From positions 930,001 through 994,000 of the forward strand of contig JANQRY010000003.1 in the NCBI GenBank assembly GCA_028284345.1: a stretch of 64,000 nt of DNA, given 5' to 3'. The DNA comes from Hyphococcus sp. (GTDB taxonomy: Bacteria; Pseudomonadota; Alphaproteobacteria; Caulobacterales; Parvularculaceae). A model generated the notes under the pieces. That model did no database searches. It was not told the origin of the DNA and saw nothing but the letters and a program-made list of their open reading frames with translations. The position numbers and the translations under genes are program-made. Positions 42,065-51,208 of this stretch are shown in pieces; within the stretch, counting starts at the first letter, position 1, and each line of letters starts with the position of its first letter.

Positions 42065-43177
42065 ATGCTGATCGGGATCCCCAAAGAGGTAAAGACACAC
42101 GAATACCGGGTGGGCATGACCCCGGCGAGTGTCCGGGAACTGGTCGAACGCGGCCACGACATTTTGGTCGAAACCAATGCCGCCTTGAGGTTGGGATTTT
42201 CAGATAGCGACTACCAGAGATCCGGTGCGTCAATCGCATCGACGGCCGCTGAGATTTTTGAGCGAGCGGATATGATCGTGAAGGTGAAAGAGCCACTCCC
42301 CGAAGAGGGGGACGCACTGCGCCACGACCAGATCCTGTTCACGTACCTGCACTTGGCGGCGAACAAGGATCTCGCTGAAACGCTTGCCGAGCGGGGCGTC
42401 ACAGCAATCGCCTACGAGACTGTCACCGACAAGGCCGGCCGGTTGCCGCTTTTGGGTCCGATGAGCGAAATCGCTGGCCGCATGTCCGTTCAAGCCGGCG
42501 CTCATTGCCTGGAAATGGAACAGGGGGGACGCGGCATGCTCCTTGGCGGCGCCGCTGGCGTTGCTCCCGCCGACGTCGTCATCTTAGGCGGCGGTGTTGC
42601 CGGCACGAATGCGGCGCGTATGGCCATCGGCCTGGAAGCCAGAACGACCATCATCGATATTAATACCGACCGTCTTTACGCGCTGGACCAGATGTTCGGT
42701 GCGGCCCTGAACACCATTCATTCCACACGCACATCGATCGAAGACTACGTAACCAACGCGGATCTCGTCATCTGTTCGGTCCTTGTGACAGGTGCCGCCA
42801 CGCCACGATTAATTACGAAGGACCATGTCGAAAAGATGCGCCGCGGTTCTGTGATTGTCGACATATCCATCGATCAAGGCGGCTGCTCGGAGACGTCGCG
42901 TCCCACCAGCCATGCCGAGCCAACATATGTGGTGGACGACGTCGTCCACTATTGCGTGACAAATATGCCAGGCGCCGTCGCCCGGACATCAACAAACGCG
43001 TTGAACAATGCAACGCTTCCGTTCGTGATCAGCCTGGCTGAGCAAGGTGCGGAACAAGCCGTCGCCGCAGATCCGCACTTGAGAAACGGGGTGAATGTCT
43101 ATCGCGGTGCGATTGCCCACGAAGCGGTGGCCGATGCCCTGTCAATGGAGTTCGTCCCCCTCGCGGACAAACTTTAG
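42065..43177 (+). CDS. ald: Alanine dehydrogenase
   Basis: 370 residues, the usual length, with GGAG before the ATG. Signatures: MLIGIPKEVKTHEYRVGMTP, KVKEPL (substrate Lys), YLHLA (catalytic His), the Rossmann VVILGGGVAGTNAA with acidic IIDIN, and DISIDQGGCSETSRPTSH. It interconverts L-alanine and pyruvate with NAD. Its stop overlaps that of the convergent IMPase gene by four bases. Confidence 0.95.
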   Translation: MLIGIPKEVKTHEYRVGMTPASVRELVERGHDILVETNAALRLGFSDSDYQRSGASIASTAAEIFERADMIVKVKEPLPEEGDALRHDQILFTYLHLAANKDLAETLAERGVTAIAYETVTDKAGRLPLLGPMSEIAGRMSVQAGAHCLEMEQGGRGMLLGGAAGVAPADVVILGGGVAGTNAARMAIGLEARTTIIDINTDRLYALDQMFGAALNTIHSTRTSIEDYVTNADLVICSVLVTGAATPRLITKDHVEKMRRGSVIVDISIDQGGCSETSRPTSHAEPTYVVDDVVHYCVTNMPGAVARTSTNALNNATLPFVISLAEQGAEQAVAADPHLRNGVNVYRGAIAHEAVADALSMEFVPLADKL

Positions 43178-43932
43178 GCGGACAAAAGTCCGTTCGAGGC
43201 AAGGACGGTCTTTGGTTCGTCGAGCGGCCCCTCGCTGAGGGTCACCGTACCCCCCGCCGCCTCGACAAGCGCACACCCCGCCGCCACATCCCACATCATG
43301 GAGTTTTCCTCATGATACTGATCGGCGCGGCCGGCTGCCACATATGCCAGAGCAAGCGCGGCACTTCCGATCATTCGCACCTTCCGCCAAGCAGCCATCT
43401 CTTCCCCGAACGCTCGCATTGCCTCAGGAGAAAAGTCACGCCGCACGGGAAGCCCCGTCATCAATGTCGCTTTTCCCTTCTCGCTCTCAACCGATACCCG
43501 CATCGGCACGTGATTGAGCCAAGCACCGGCGCTGTCCCCATCCGTAAATCCCGAAAACAGTTCATCGCGGTAGAAATCGTAAATGACACCCATCACGGGA
43601 CGACCCTCTCGAACGAACGCGATACTGACGGCGCATGCAGGAAAGTCGCGCGAGTAATTGGAACTGCCGTCCAGAGGATCGACAACCCAAACCCCGCTCG
43701 CACTGTTCCTCTGAATCCAGCCCGTCTCTTCTGAGAGAATTGTATGAGGCGTAGCGTGAGAGAGTTGGGCGACGATGAGATCCTCCGCCCGCTTGTCGGC
43801 ACTGACCTTCACGTCTTTCCCGTCACCGCCGGTGACCTGCTGCCACCTGGAATCGCGAACTTTCAGGGCCTTACCTGCCTCGAGCGCGACACCGGCCGCC
43901 AAATGCATGATCTGCTCAAGATCACCTGCCAT
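43174..43932 (-). CDS. Inositol-monophosphatase family protein
   Basis: 252 residues. ATG 43932 lies ten bases after AGGAGGT; TTG 43935 is the alternative. Metal motifs: LSEETGW (Glu), VVDPLDGSSNYSRDF and a C-terminal MMWDVAAGCALVEAAGG. DPLDGSSNY and WDVAAG are typical of the IMPase/CysQ/SuhB branch. It hydrolyses a phosphomonoester such as inositol phosphate or 3'-phosphoadenosine phosphate; the sequence alone does not settle which. It overlaps the ald stop. Confidence 0.82.
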   Translation of the reverse strand: MAGDLEQIMHLAAGVALEAGKALKVRDSRWQQVTGGDGKDVKVSADKRAEDLIVAQLSHATPHTILSEETGWIQRNSASGVWVVDPLDGSSNYSRDFPACAVSIAFVREGRPVMGVIYDFYRDELFSGFTDGDSAGAWLNHVPMRVSVESEKGKATLMTGLPVRRDFSPEAMRAFGEEMAAWRKVRMIGSAALALAYVAAGRADQYHEENSMMWDVAAGCALVEAAGGTVTLSEGPLDEPKTVLASNGLLSA

Positions 43933-43994
43933 CAATTGCGCTACCTCCTAAGACTCCGTAGACCTTTAGTAGCATGTCCGACCGCTATGCAAAG

Positions 43995-44027
43995 AAAAAC
44001 CCCGGCAAGGTCATTTGCCGGGGTGCA
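43995..44027 (-). terminator. Intrinsic terminator of rcdA
   Basis: CCCCGGCAA and TTGCCGGGG flank a short loop; on the minus strand the stem is followed by T5. It lies about 30 bases after the rcdA stop. Confidence 0.8.
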
Positions 44028-44055
44028 TAAGCTTAGCTTTTGAGATCGTTCCGTA

Positions 44056-44580
44056 TCAGGAAAAAGCGTCACGCAACCGGTCAAGGGCGTCATTGACGAC
44101 AACGGGCATCGGTTCGTGATCGATATAGAGCGAACTATCAAGGCGCTCCACACGGTCATAAAGGCGCTCACTTTCATCAAGCAATTCTTTCAAACGCAAC
44201 GGCAAGTCCTCGTAGCCATCGACCATAGCGGGACGGCAGACATCTTGACCACCCAACCGATGCTTTTCGGAGAGGGCTTCGGAGGGCTCCATTTCACCTT
44301 CCGCGATAGCCTTTTGCACAAGCAACCAAGACGCCACCTGCATAAGGCGAGTCGTGAGCCGCATACTCTCTCCTGCATAAGCAAGAGCAATACGGCGAGG
44401 CAGAGTTTTTGAATCTTCACGTCCGGGCCCATCCAAATAGGCTGCGGTCTCTTCGACGAGAGCCATCCCTTCATCGAACAATCGGGTGAACATCGCGGAG
44501 GAGGCGAATTGGAGGATCTTCTCTTCGCCTGCGGCCGACGCCACCGAGAAAGGATCAGTCTTTTGCGTGTTTTCGCTCAT
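44056..44580 (-). CDS. rcdA: RcdA-like protein (DUF1465)
   Basis: 174 residues. The DUF1465 pattern is clear: SSAMFTRLFDEGMALVEETA, AYLDGPGREDSKTLPRRIAL, YAGESMRLTTRLMQVASWLL and VQKAIAEGEM. In Caulobacter, RcdA helps deliver the master regulator CtrA and other proteins to the ClpXP protease during the cell cycle. Function here is inferred from family. It is divergent from the DUF429 gene, 51 bases away, and has its own terminator. Confidence 0.85.
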   Translation of the reverse strand: MSENTQKTDPFSVASAAGEEKILQFASSAMFTRLFDEGMALVEETAAYLDGPGREDSKTLPRRIALAYAGESMRLTTRLMQVASWLLVQKAIAEGEMEPSEALSEKHRLGGQDVCRPAMVDGYEDLPLRLKELLDESERLYDRVERLDSSLYIDHEPMPVVVNDALDRLRDAFS

Positions 44581-44631
44581 TGTTTCAGCCTAGAATAGGA
44601 AACCAAATGAGCCTAGTTGAATGCGAAACAC

Positions 44632-45387
44632 ATGCCAAACGTTAAAGCCAAATCCTTAAACACCGCCGCGGTTGGCGTTGATGGCTGCCCGGATGGGTGG
44701 CTCGCTGCATTTCGAACGAACACGTCTCCCGAAATCAATTGGACGTTTTTTGCGAGCTGGCTTGAGCTGGTGCAGCATTTCAAGCCAAGGCCCATATGCC
44801 TCGCTGTTGATATGCCGATTGGCCTAATCGAATGTGGCAGGCGGCTGTGTGACGTTGAAGCTCGCGAGCGTCTCACACGCTCTAGCGTGTCGAGCATCTT
44901 CTCACCGCCCCGCCGGCCTATGTTGGACTTTACCACTTATGAAGAAGCCAATGAATGGGGACGAACCCAAGGCCCCAGAGAAAAATGCGGCGGCGGGCTA
45001 TCCAAGCAGTCTTGGAACCTGCGAGAAAAGATCAAAGAGATTGACGCGTGGATCAATCCCAGGGATCAGGCGTGGATTATTGAGGCTCACCCGGAGCTCG
45101 CGTTTGATCAATCCATCGATTGCAACGAGCTGAGCATCGAACGCCTGCCGGGCAAGAAAACTCTTAAAGGGCAAGTCATCCGTGCCCGAATATTATCCGA
45201 GGTTGGAGTCATCATCCCGCCCATGGCCGCGTTTCCGATCAAGAGTGGGAACGCACAAATGGATGACTTCCTGGATGCGGCCATCCTTCTTCATGTCGCA
45301 GAGCGCAAACAAAAAGGGGAAGCGATTTGCCTCCCCCGGACACCTCAGCATGACTGCCGCAGATTGAGAATGGAAATCTGGTACTAG
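44632..45387 (+). CDS. DUF429-domain protein
   Basis: 251 residues from ATG 44632 (TTG 44617 is possible; neither has a clear ribosome site). The start AVGVDGCPDGWLAA with its Asp, AVDMPIG, and late DDFLDAAILLHVA resemble the RNase H-like fold of DUF429 proteins, whose conserved acids suggest a nuclease, not proven. YEEANEWGRTQGP and EAHPELAF are typical of the family. It sits between rcdA and a DUF1192 gene. Confidence 0.8.
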   Translation: MPNVKAKSLNTAAVGVDGCPDGWLAAFRTNTSPEINWTFFASWLELVQHFKPRPICLAVDMPIGLIECGRRLCDVEARERLTRSSVSSIFSPPRRPMLDFTTYEEANEWGRTQGPREKCGGGLSKQSWNLREKIKEIDAWINPRDQAWIIEAHPELAFDQSIDCNELSIERLPGKKTLKGQVIRARILSEVGVIIPPMAAFPIKSGNAQMDDFLDAAILLHVAERKQKGEAICLPRTPQHDCRRLRMEIWY

Positions 45388-45420
45388 CGCTGCAAGCATC
45401 TTGTTTCCAAGACCGAACGC

Positions 45421-45612
45421 TTACTTTTTAAAGAAGGCCTCCGCCCCCTCAAGCGATGCCCGTTTTGATTTGATTTCAGACTCGCATCGCTCGATTTCAC
45501 TGCGCAGATCTTCAATGCGCTCCTCCAAATCTTCGATGGAAAATGAGGAAAGATCCTGACGCAAATACTCATCCGGCTGCTTAGCTTTAGGCTCCATTTC
45601 ATCCAAGTTCAT
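45421..45612 (-). CDS. DUF1192 small protein
   Basis: 63 residues. LSSFSIEDLEERIEDLRSEI and IERCESEIKSKRASLEGAEA form the conserved acidic coiled-coil of DUF1192, an alphaproteobacterial family of unknown function. It lies between the DUF429 gene and the quinone oxidoreductase, an arrangement often seen in the class. Confidence 0.85.
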   Translation of the reverse strand: MNLDEMEPKAKQPDEYLRQDLSSFSIEDLEERIEDLRSEIERCESEIKSKRASLEGAEAFFKK

Positions 45613-45726
45613 AAGTCCAACTCCTTGCCCTTTTTCAAAGGACGATGTCGTCCTGTCCTAGTTTGCGCGACGAACCTGTTTCGTGCAAGGATGGATTTAG
45701 AACGCGAATAAACCATAGGATTTTCC

Positions 45727-46722
45727 ATGTTGCCCGATAAAATGCGCGCCGTCGTCGCGCCCGAGCCCGGCGATGCGGACAAGCTTGTCTTGACCGAAAT
45801 CGAAGTTCCCCAGCCGGGGGCCCGAGAGGTTTTAATCAGAGTTGCCGGCGCCGCTCTCAACCGAGGCGACATTGTTCAACGACAGGGCTTTTATCCCCCT
45901 CCGCCAGGCGCGCCGGACACGTTGGGTCTCGAAGCCTCAGGTGAAGTAGTCGCCGTTGGATCGCAGGTTTCGGACATACAGATCGGCGAAAGTGTCTGCG
46001 TCCTTGTAGCAGGCGGAGGGTATGCCGAATACTGCCTTGCGCCTGTTGAGACATGCCTGCCCTTTCCCGCGGGAACAACCGCCATCGAGGCGGCCTCACT
46101 TCCCGAAATCTACATGACAGTTTGGTCTAATGTTTACGACAGAGCGCGCTTGAAATCAGGTGAAAGCTTTCTGGTTCACGGGGGCTCGAGCGGGATCGGG
46201 ACCGCGGCAATTCAACTTGCCAAGGCGCGCGGATCCACGGTGATCGCGACGGCGGGATCGGACGAGAAATGCCAAGTCTGCACAGACCTGGGCGCCGACT
46301 TGGCCGTCAACTACAACACCACCGATTTCGTGGAAGCAGTAAAGGACTTTACGGGGTCAGGCGTGAACGTGATCCTGGATATGGTTGGAGGGGACTATTA
46401 CGAGCGCAACATCAAAGCCCTCGCGGTCGAGGGCCGTCTGGTGAACATCGGCTTTCAGAACGGCGCGATTATTGAGGCCAATCTGATGCTGGTCATGTTG
46501 AACCGATTGACCCTCACAGGCTCCACATTGCGGGCGAGAGAGCTCGAATTCAAGGGACGCATCGCACAAGAGGTAAAGCAGGAAGTCTGGCCATTATTCG
46601 AGACGGGGGCCCTCAAGCCCATCGTCGACAGCACCTTTCCTTTAAGTGAGGCGGCCGCTGCCCACCGCCATATGGAATCGAGCACCCATATCGGAAAAAT
46701 TGTGTTGACGATGGACGATTAG
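45727..46722 (+). CDS. NAD(P)H:quinone oxidoreductase (PIG3/zeta-crystallin type)
   Basis: 331 residues. The GroES-like half starts MRAVVAPEPGDADKLVLTEI and has LGLEASGEVVAVG; the Rossmann half has FLVHGGSSGIGTAAIQLAKA and VNVILDMVGGDYYERN. No zinc ligands. This PIG3-like branch reduces quinones with NADPH. It differs clearly from the quinone reductase at 15216. Conserved neighbours (DUF1192, trcR) suggest a housekeeping role. Confidence 0.87.
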   Translation: MLPDKMRAVVAPEPGDADKLVLTEIEVPQPGAREVLIRVAGAALNRGDIVQRQGFYPPPPGAPDTLGLEASGEVVAVGSQVSDIQIGESVCVLVAGGGYAEYCLAPVETCLPFPAGTTAIEAASLPEIYMTVWSNVYDRARLKSGESFLVHGGSSGIGTAAIQLAKARGSTVIATAGSDEKCQVCTDLGADLAVNYNTTDFVEAVKDFTGSGVNVILDMVGGDYYERNIKALAVEGRLVNIGFQNGAIIEANLMLVMLNRLTLTGSTLRARELEFKGRIAQEVKQEVWPLFETGALKPIVDSTFPLSEAAAAHRHMESSTHIGKIVLTMDD

Positions 46723-46893
46723 AATTTGCGCCTCGCCAGACATTTCGTGTAATTATCGCGCTAACGGTCTTCAACACATATTGCCGGCGGCATCCTTAGG
46801 ATTGGGTCCTTTGGGCACCAGAAGACGAGTATGGTAACAGCGCTCAGCATTGCGCCTCCCCGGCATTTGTCTCAAAATGGGAAGGAAACACGC

Positions 46894-47724
46894 ATGGCAA
46901 CCCCACTCATGCCGAAAGCGACCGCAGTTTGGCTTGTCGAAAACACAGCTCTGACCTTCGAACAAATCGGCGAGTTTTGCGGTCTCCACCGCTTAGAGGT
47001 GCAAGGCATAGCAGACGGCGATGTCGCTCAAGGCATTAAGGGCCTCGACCCCGTTTCCTCGGGTCAACTGACCCGAGAGCAAATCGAAAAGGCGCAAAAC
47101 GATCCCAAGGTGCGGTTGAAAATTCTGGAGCCCAAAACAAGCGTGCCAACGAAAAAGCGCAAAAAGGGCCCGCGATACACGCCTCTTTCTCGGCGCCAGA
47201 ACCGACCTGATGCGATTTACTGGATGCTTCGGCATCATCCAGAGATCAGCGACGCTCAAATTTCCAAGCTGCTGGGGACCACCAAGCAAACCATCCAATC
47301 GATCCGCGATCGCTCCCACTGGAACTCCGCCAATCTTCAACCCACCGATCCGGTATCACTTGGACTGTGCTCTCAGATTGAATTGGATGAGATCGTCGCC
47401 AAGGCGGCTAAGAAAAAAGCGAAGATGGATAAAGAGGCAGCGGCGGAGTTGGAAGCGGCTGGAACTATTGTTCCCACCACTGAAAGCCTCGCCGATGAAG
47501 CACCCCAGCCCGCCGAAGAGTCTACTCCGTTTGCTGAGACTTTCAGCGTAGCCCCTCCCGAGCCAAAACCTCCCGAAGAAACCCGGCCGGAAGATGTGTT
47601 CAAAGACACTGGCGCAGAGACAGTTCCTTCGCCCAATCAAGATGAAGAACTTGAGCCGGATTATAATCCTGACTCGGTCTTTGCCGGCTTGGACAAAAAA
47701 CTGGAAGAAGCGCAAAAGAAGTGA
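46894..47724 (+). CDS. trcR: TrcR-type cell-cycle regulator (DUF1013)
   Basis: 276 residues from ATG 46894 (AAGGA nine bases upstream); the upstream 21 codons are rejected. The N-terminal part (PLMPKATAVWLVENTALTFE, QIGEFCGLHRLEVQGIADGD) and a second helix-turn-helix-like block (RPDAIYWMLRHHPEISDAQ, KLLGTTKQTIQSIRDR) are typical of DUF1013. A Lys-rich helix and a long Pro/Glu-rich acidic tail follow. Family members are reported as essential cell-cycle regulators that associate with RNA polymerase. Function here is by family. Confidence 0.83.
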   Translation: MATPLMPKATAVWLVENTALTFEQIGEFCGLHRLEVQGIADGDVAQGIKGLDPVSSGQLTREQIEKAQNDPKVRLKILEPKTSVPTKKRKKGPRYTPLSRRQNRPDAIYWMLRHHPEISDAQISKLLGTTKQTIQSIRDRSHWNSANLQPTDPVSLGLCSQIELDEIVAKAAKKKAKMDKEAAAELEAAGTIVPTTESLADEAPQPAEESTPFAETFSVAPPEPKPPEETRPEDVFKDTGAETVPSPNQDEELEPDYNPDSVFAGLDKKLEEAQKK

Positions 47725-47768
47725 GGCGGAAGGGATGTGAACACGTCCGCATCCACCGGCACCTTGAG

Positions 47769-48575
47769 TTAGTCCTTGGCCATCGTGTAGTTGAGCGCCA
47801 GCCGTCCGCCGTCTGCATAAATGCACTGACCTGTTACATAAGCCGCATCAGGTGAAGCGAGAAAGCGCGCGATAGACGCTATTTCATCAGGATCACCAAT
47901 CCGGCCAAGAGGCGTTCGCGACAGAATCCGGTCGCGCGCAGCCCCTGAGGCCATCTCTTCTTTGGCCAAATTCGTGCTGATGTTTCCTGGAGCAATGGCG
48001 TTCACGCGAATGCCTTTGGGCGCCAACGACAACGCCATGGCGCGTGTGAGTTGATTGAGCCCAGCTTTCGATGCAGCAAAAATGGCATTGTCGGGACTGG
48101 TCGCAATCGCGCTGACAGAGGACATATTGATGATGCTGTAGCCCCGTTCTCCCTTTTGACCAGCCTCGCCTGAGTCTTCCATTTGCTGGATCATTTGCCG
48201 CGCCACTGTCTGAGAACACAAAAAGGGACCCTTGAGGTTGGTTTGGATGACCCGGTCGAAGTCGGCCTCTTCCAACTCAAGAAAGTCGCGCCCCACAGAA
48301 AGTCCGGCATTGTTGATCAAGATATCAACTTCGCCGAACGCGTCGAGTGTAGCTGCCAGCATATTGTGCACGTCCAGGCGCTCACCCACATCCGCATGGA
48401 TGTATTCAACGGCTCGGCCGCCCTTTTTCAAAGTCTCCGCAGCGTCCTTGCCTTGTTCCTCATCCAAATCTGCAATGACCACCTTTGCCCCTTCGTTCAG
48501 GAATTGCCTGGCGCAGGCAAGGCCGATGCCCTGTGCACCCCCCGTGATAATGACGACCTTGTCGGAGAATTGCAC
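47769..48575 (-). CDS. Short-chain dehydrogenase/reductase with Phe at the catalytic Tyr position
   Basis: 268 residues. TGGAQGIG, INNAG and the Ser of NMSSVSA are normal, but the Y-x3-K motif reads FAASK. The rest, including NAIAPGNISTNLA and VTGQCIYADGG, is fully conserved. Loss of Tyr usually cripples SDR catalysis, so it may be inactive, use another base, or be regulatory. It converges on trcR. Confidence 0.8.
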   Translation of the reverse strand: MQFSDKVVIITGGAQGIGLACARQFLNEGAKVVIADLDEEQGKDAAETLKKGGRAVEYIHADVGERLDVHNMLAATLDAFGEVDILINNAGLSVGRDFLELEEADFDRVIQTNLKGPFLCSQTVARQMIQQMEDSGEAGQKGERGYSIINMSSVSAIATSPDNAIFAASKAGLNQLTRAMALSLAPKGIRVNAIAPGNISTNLAKEEMASGAARDRILSRTPLGRIGDPDEIASIARFLASPDAAYVTGQCIYADGGRLALNYTMAKD

Positions 48576-48956
48576 TGTGAGCCTCCTTTATTGGCTTGGT
48601 GAATTAAGCTGAGCTGCGGAAAAGTGGAAGATAGATGATGGAACCGAGCCACCTATTGAAACTGAGCATTCCGCAAATGAATCGCCACGAAAGCGAATGC
48701 GGCTCTTACAATTATAGGCGCAAGCCCGGTCTCAAGCCAACACTCATTGGGCCATCGCGCTATTCGCGATGCTATTGTCACAGGCCATAGCTGAAGCAAC
48801 AACTCAGACGCAGCCTGTTCTCAATTTGTCCTATCCACAAAGACGATCACTATGAGATTGCAAAAGTGCGCACGGCCGGATCTGTCTCACATCTGGGAAT
48901 TGTCGCCACACCGCGCATTGGATAAAGTCGCGCAACGAGCAAGAAGAAGGCGCGAA
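48576..48956. other. Long intergenic region before the acyl-CoA synthetase gene
   Basis: This 381-base divergent interval should hold promoters for both flanking genes. I see no tRNA, clear small RNA or strong palindrome apart from a short ATCGCG-ctatt-CGCGAT hairpin near 48755-48771. The ORF extending the synthetase upstream through its right end is not supported. Confidence 0.5.
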
Positions 48957-50588
48957 ATGACCAATCCCACCAATCCCTATGAAACAGATCTCGACAAGAA
49001 CAGCGCGAACTATCAAGCACTGACGCCGCTGAGCTTTTTGGAACGAACGGCAAAATCTTTTCCGGACCATATTGCGGTGATCGGCAGTCAAGGCAAAACG
49101 ACTTACCGAGACTTTTACATCAGGTGCAAGAAGCTGGCTTCCGCGTTGACGCGCCACGGTATTCAAAAGGGAGACACAGTCGCCGTGATCGCCCCCAACG
49201 TCCAGCCGATGTTAGAGTGTCATTACGGCGTGCCTATGACGGGAGCAGTGATCAACACAATCAACATCCGCCTCGATGCCGCCGCTATCGCATTCATCCT
49301 CGACCATGGTGAAGCTAAAGTTTTATTCGTGGACAGAGAGTTTTCAGATGTCGCCAAAGACGCTTTGGCCCAATGCGAAGTCAAACCCTTTGTCATCGCA
49401 ATGGATGATGCGGAATTCAAAGACGGCGAGTTGATCGGAAACAGCGAGTACGAAGCTTTTATAGCGGATGGAGATCCCGACTTCGAATGGCTGCGGCCCA
49501 CGGACGAGTGGGAGGCGATCGCGCTGAACTACACGTCGGGGACGACGGGAAATCCGAAAGGCGTCGTCTATCATCACAGAGGGGCCTATTTGCTGGCCAT
49601 GGGAAATGTCATCACAACATCCATGTCCCGCCATGCGACCTATCTGTGGACGGTTCCCATGTTTCACTGCAACGGCTGGTGCTTCACCTGGTCCCTGAGT
49701 GTCGTTGCTGGCACCCATGTGTGTCTTAGGCGTGTAGAAGCAGGAGCCATCTTTGATGCGTGTGCGGACCATGGAGTGACTCATATGTGCGGCGCTCCTA
49801 TTGTGATGGGTTTTATCGCAAACGCAAGCGACCACGACCGCAGGGACCTGGAGCATCGAGTCAATTTCTTTACCGCCGCGGCGCCCCCACCCGCATCGAT
49901 CATCCAGAAGATGGAAGAATCGGGTTTTGACGTCACGCATCTATACGGACTAACGGAAACATATGGTCCGGCCGTCATCAATGCTTGGCATGCGGAATGG
50001 GATGAATTGCCTCCTCAGGAACGAGCCCAGATGAAAGCAAGACAAGGCGTCAATTATGAGGTCTTGGAAGATCTGTCCGTCCGCGATCCAGAAACCATGG
50101 CGCCGGTACCGAGAGACGGCGAAACAATGGGCGAGGTGATGTTCAAAGGGAATGTCGTCATGAAGGGATATCTCAAAAACCCGTCCGCCACGAAAGATGC
50201 TTTTATAGGCGGTTGGTTTCACTCCGGTGATCTGGGCGTATGGCACCCCGATGGGTATGTTCAACTCAAGGACCGTTCAAAAGACATCATCATTTCAGGC
50301 GGCGAGAACATTTCGTCGATCGAGGTCGAAGACACCCTTTATCGCCATCCCGCCATCTTAGAAGCCGCCGTGGTCGCCCGCCCAGACGAGAAGTGGGGAG
50401 AAACGCCCTGCGCTTTCATAAACCTTAAAGAAGGCCATGACGCTGTTTCCGAACAAGACATCATTGATTTCTGCAGAGACAATCTTGCCCACTACAAATG
50501 CCCCAAACACATTGTCTTCGGCGAACTCCCTAAGACTTCGACGGGCAAGATACAAAAGTTCAAACTAAGGGACCGCGTTCCTTCGTGA
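48957..50588 (+). CDS. AMP-forming acyl-CoA synthetase
   Basis: 543 residues from ATG 48957 (AAGG seven bases upstream). ANL-superfamily motifs: P-loop YTSGTTGNPKG, VPMFHCNGW, YGLTETYGP, the hinge GWFHSGDLG and KDRSKDIIISGGENISS, and the C-terminal Lys in PKTSTGKIQKF. FHCNGW and GLTETYGP are typical of the medium-chain/methylmercaptopropionate-CoA ligase branch (DmdB-like), but the acid is not determined. It activates a carboxylic acid to its CoA thioester and would feed the beta-oxidation genes at the end of the window. Confidence 0.87.
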   Translation: MTNPTNPYETDLDKNSANYQALTPLSFLERTAKSFPDHIAVIGSQGKTTYRDFYIRCKKLASALTRHGIQKGDTVAVIAPNVQPMLECHYGVPMTGAVINTINIRLDAAAIAFILDHGEAKVLFVDREFSDVAKDALAQCEVKPFVIAMDDAEFKDGELIGNSEYEAFIADGDPDFEWLRPTDEWEAIALNYTSGTTGNPKGVVYHHRGAYLLAMGNVITTSMSRHATYLWTVPMFHCNGWCFTWSLSVVAGTHVCLRRVEAGAIFDACADHGVTHMCGAPIVMGFIANASDHDRRDLEHRVNFFTAAAPPPASIIQKMEESGFDVTHLYGLTETYGPAVINAWHAEWDELPPQERAQMKARQGVNYEVLEDLSVRDPETMAPVPRDGETMGEVMFKGNVVMKGYLKNPSATKDAFIGGWFHSGDLGVWHPDGYVQLKDRSKDIIISGGENISSIEVEDTLYRHPAILEAAVVARPDEKWGETPCAFINLKEGHDAVSEQDIIDFCRDNLAHYKCPKHIVFGELPKTSTGKIQKFKLRDRVPS

Positions 50589-50662
50589 GGCAGCCAACGA
50601 GCAAATCAAGCAAGGCGTCTTTAACAAACGCGTATGCTGAGGATTCTTGGCGTTAAACCTTG

Positions 50663-50693
50663 TTGGCTCGCGCACCGAGTCGGTGCGCGCCAA
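50663..50693. other. Strong GC hairpin between the synthetase and DUF465 genes
   Basis: GCGCACC and GGTGCGC flank GAGTC, with outer TTGGC/GCCAA pairing. It lies between convergent genes, 80 bases after the synthetase stop. There is no T-run, so it may be a rho-assisted stop or a processed 3' end. Confidence 0.45.
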
Positions 50694-50722
50694 TGCCTCA
50701 CTTAGGAATGCTGACTACGTCG

Positions 50723-50899
50723 TCAGTGGACGTGCTTACTCTCTAAAACGCTGATTTGATCTTTGATTCGCAATTTTTCGCGTTTCAATTCCATTATTCG
50801 TAGATCACTATAACTGGGACTTTGAAGTTCTTGTTGGATGAGGAGTTCAAGCTGACGATGCTTTTCGGCTAAATCTGAAATGCTCTCGGGTGTTGACAT
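50723..50899 (-). CDS. YdcH-family (DUF465) small protein
   Basis: 58 residues from ATG 50899, which has AGGAGG upstream; a longer frame is not credible. SDLAEKHRQLELLIQQEL and LRIMELKREKLRIKDQIS are the hallmark helices of DUF465, a coiled-coil family of unknown function. The conserved LKREKLRIKDQI end identifies it. Confidence 0.87.
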   Translation of the reverse strand: MSTPESISDLAEKHRQLELLIQQELQSPSYSDLRIMELKREKLRIKDQISVLESKHVH

Positions 50900-51208
50900 C
50901 CCATCTACCTCCTGTGTCGATATAGCCCCAAAAGTGAAACACAATTTGTTTCCGTTGTCAGTAGGCAACAGCCAAGAGTTTAAAGGAATTTTAAGGAACC
51001 ATTCCGTGACCTTCTCCCCACCGAGGAAAAGGGTGCAAAACTGCCTCAAAACCAAGCAATTTTGACAACATCATCGGCTTACGGTACGCCCTATTGCACC
51101 GCAATATTCTCTCGCAAGCGCGGCAAAGGCGATGATCGGTCGTTTACGGAAGAAAACTAACTTGTGGAAAAGGGCAGCCAGGTTGTCTGAACCAGCGGGC
51201 GGCGAATC

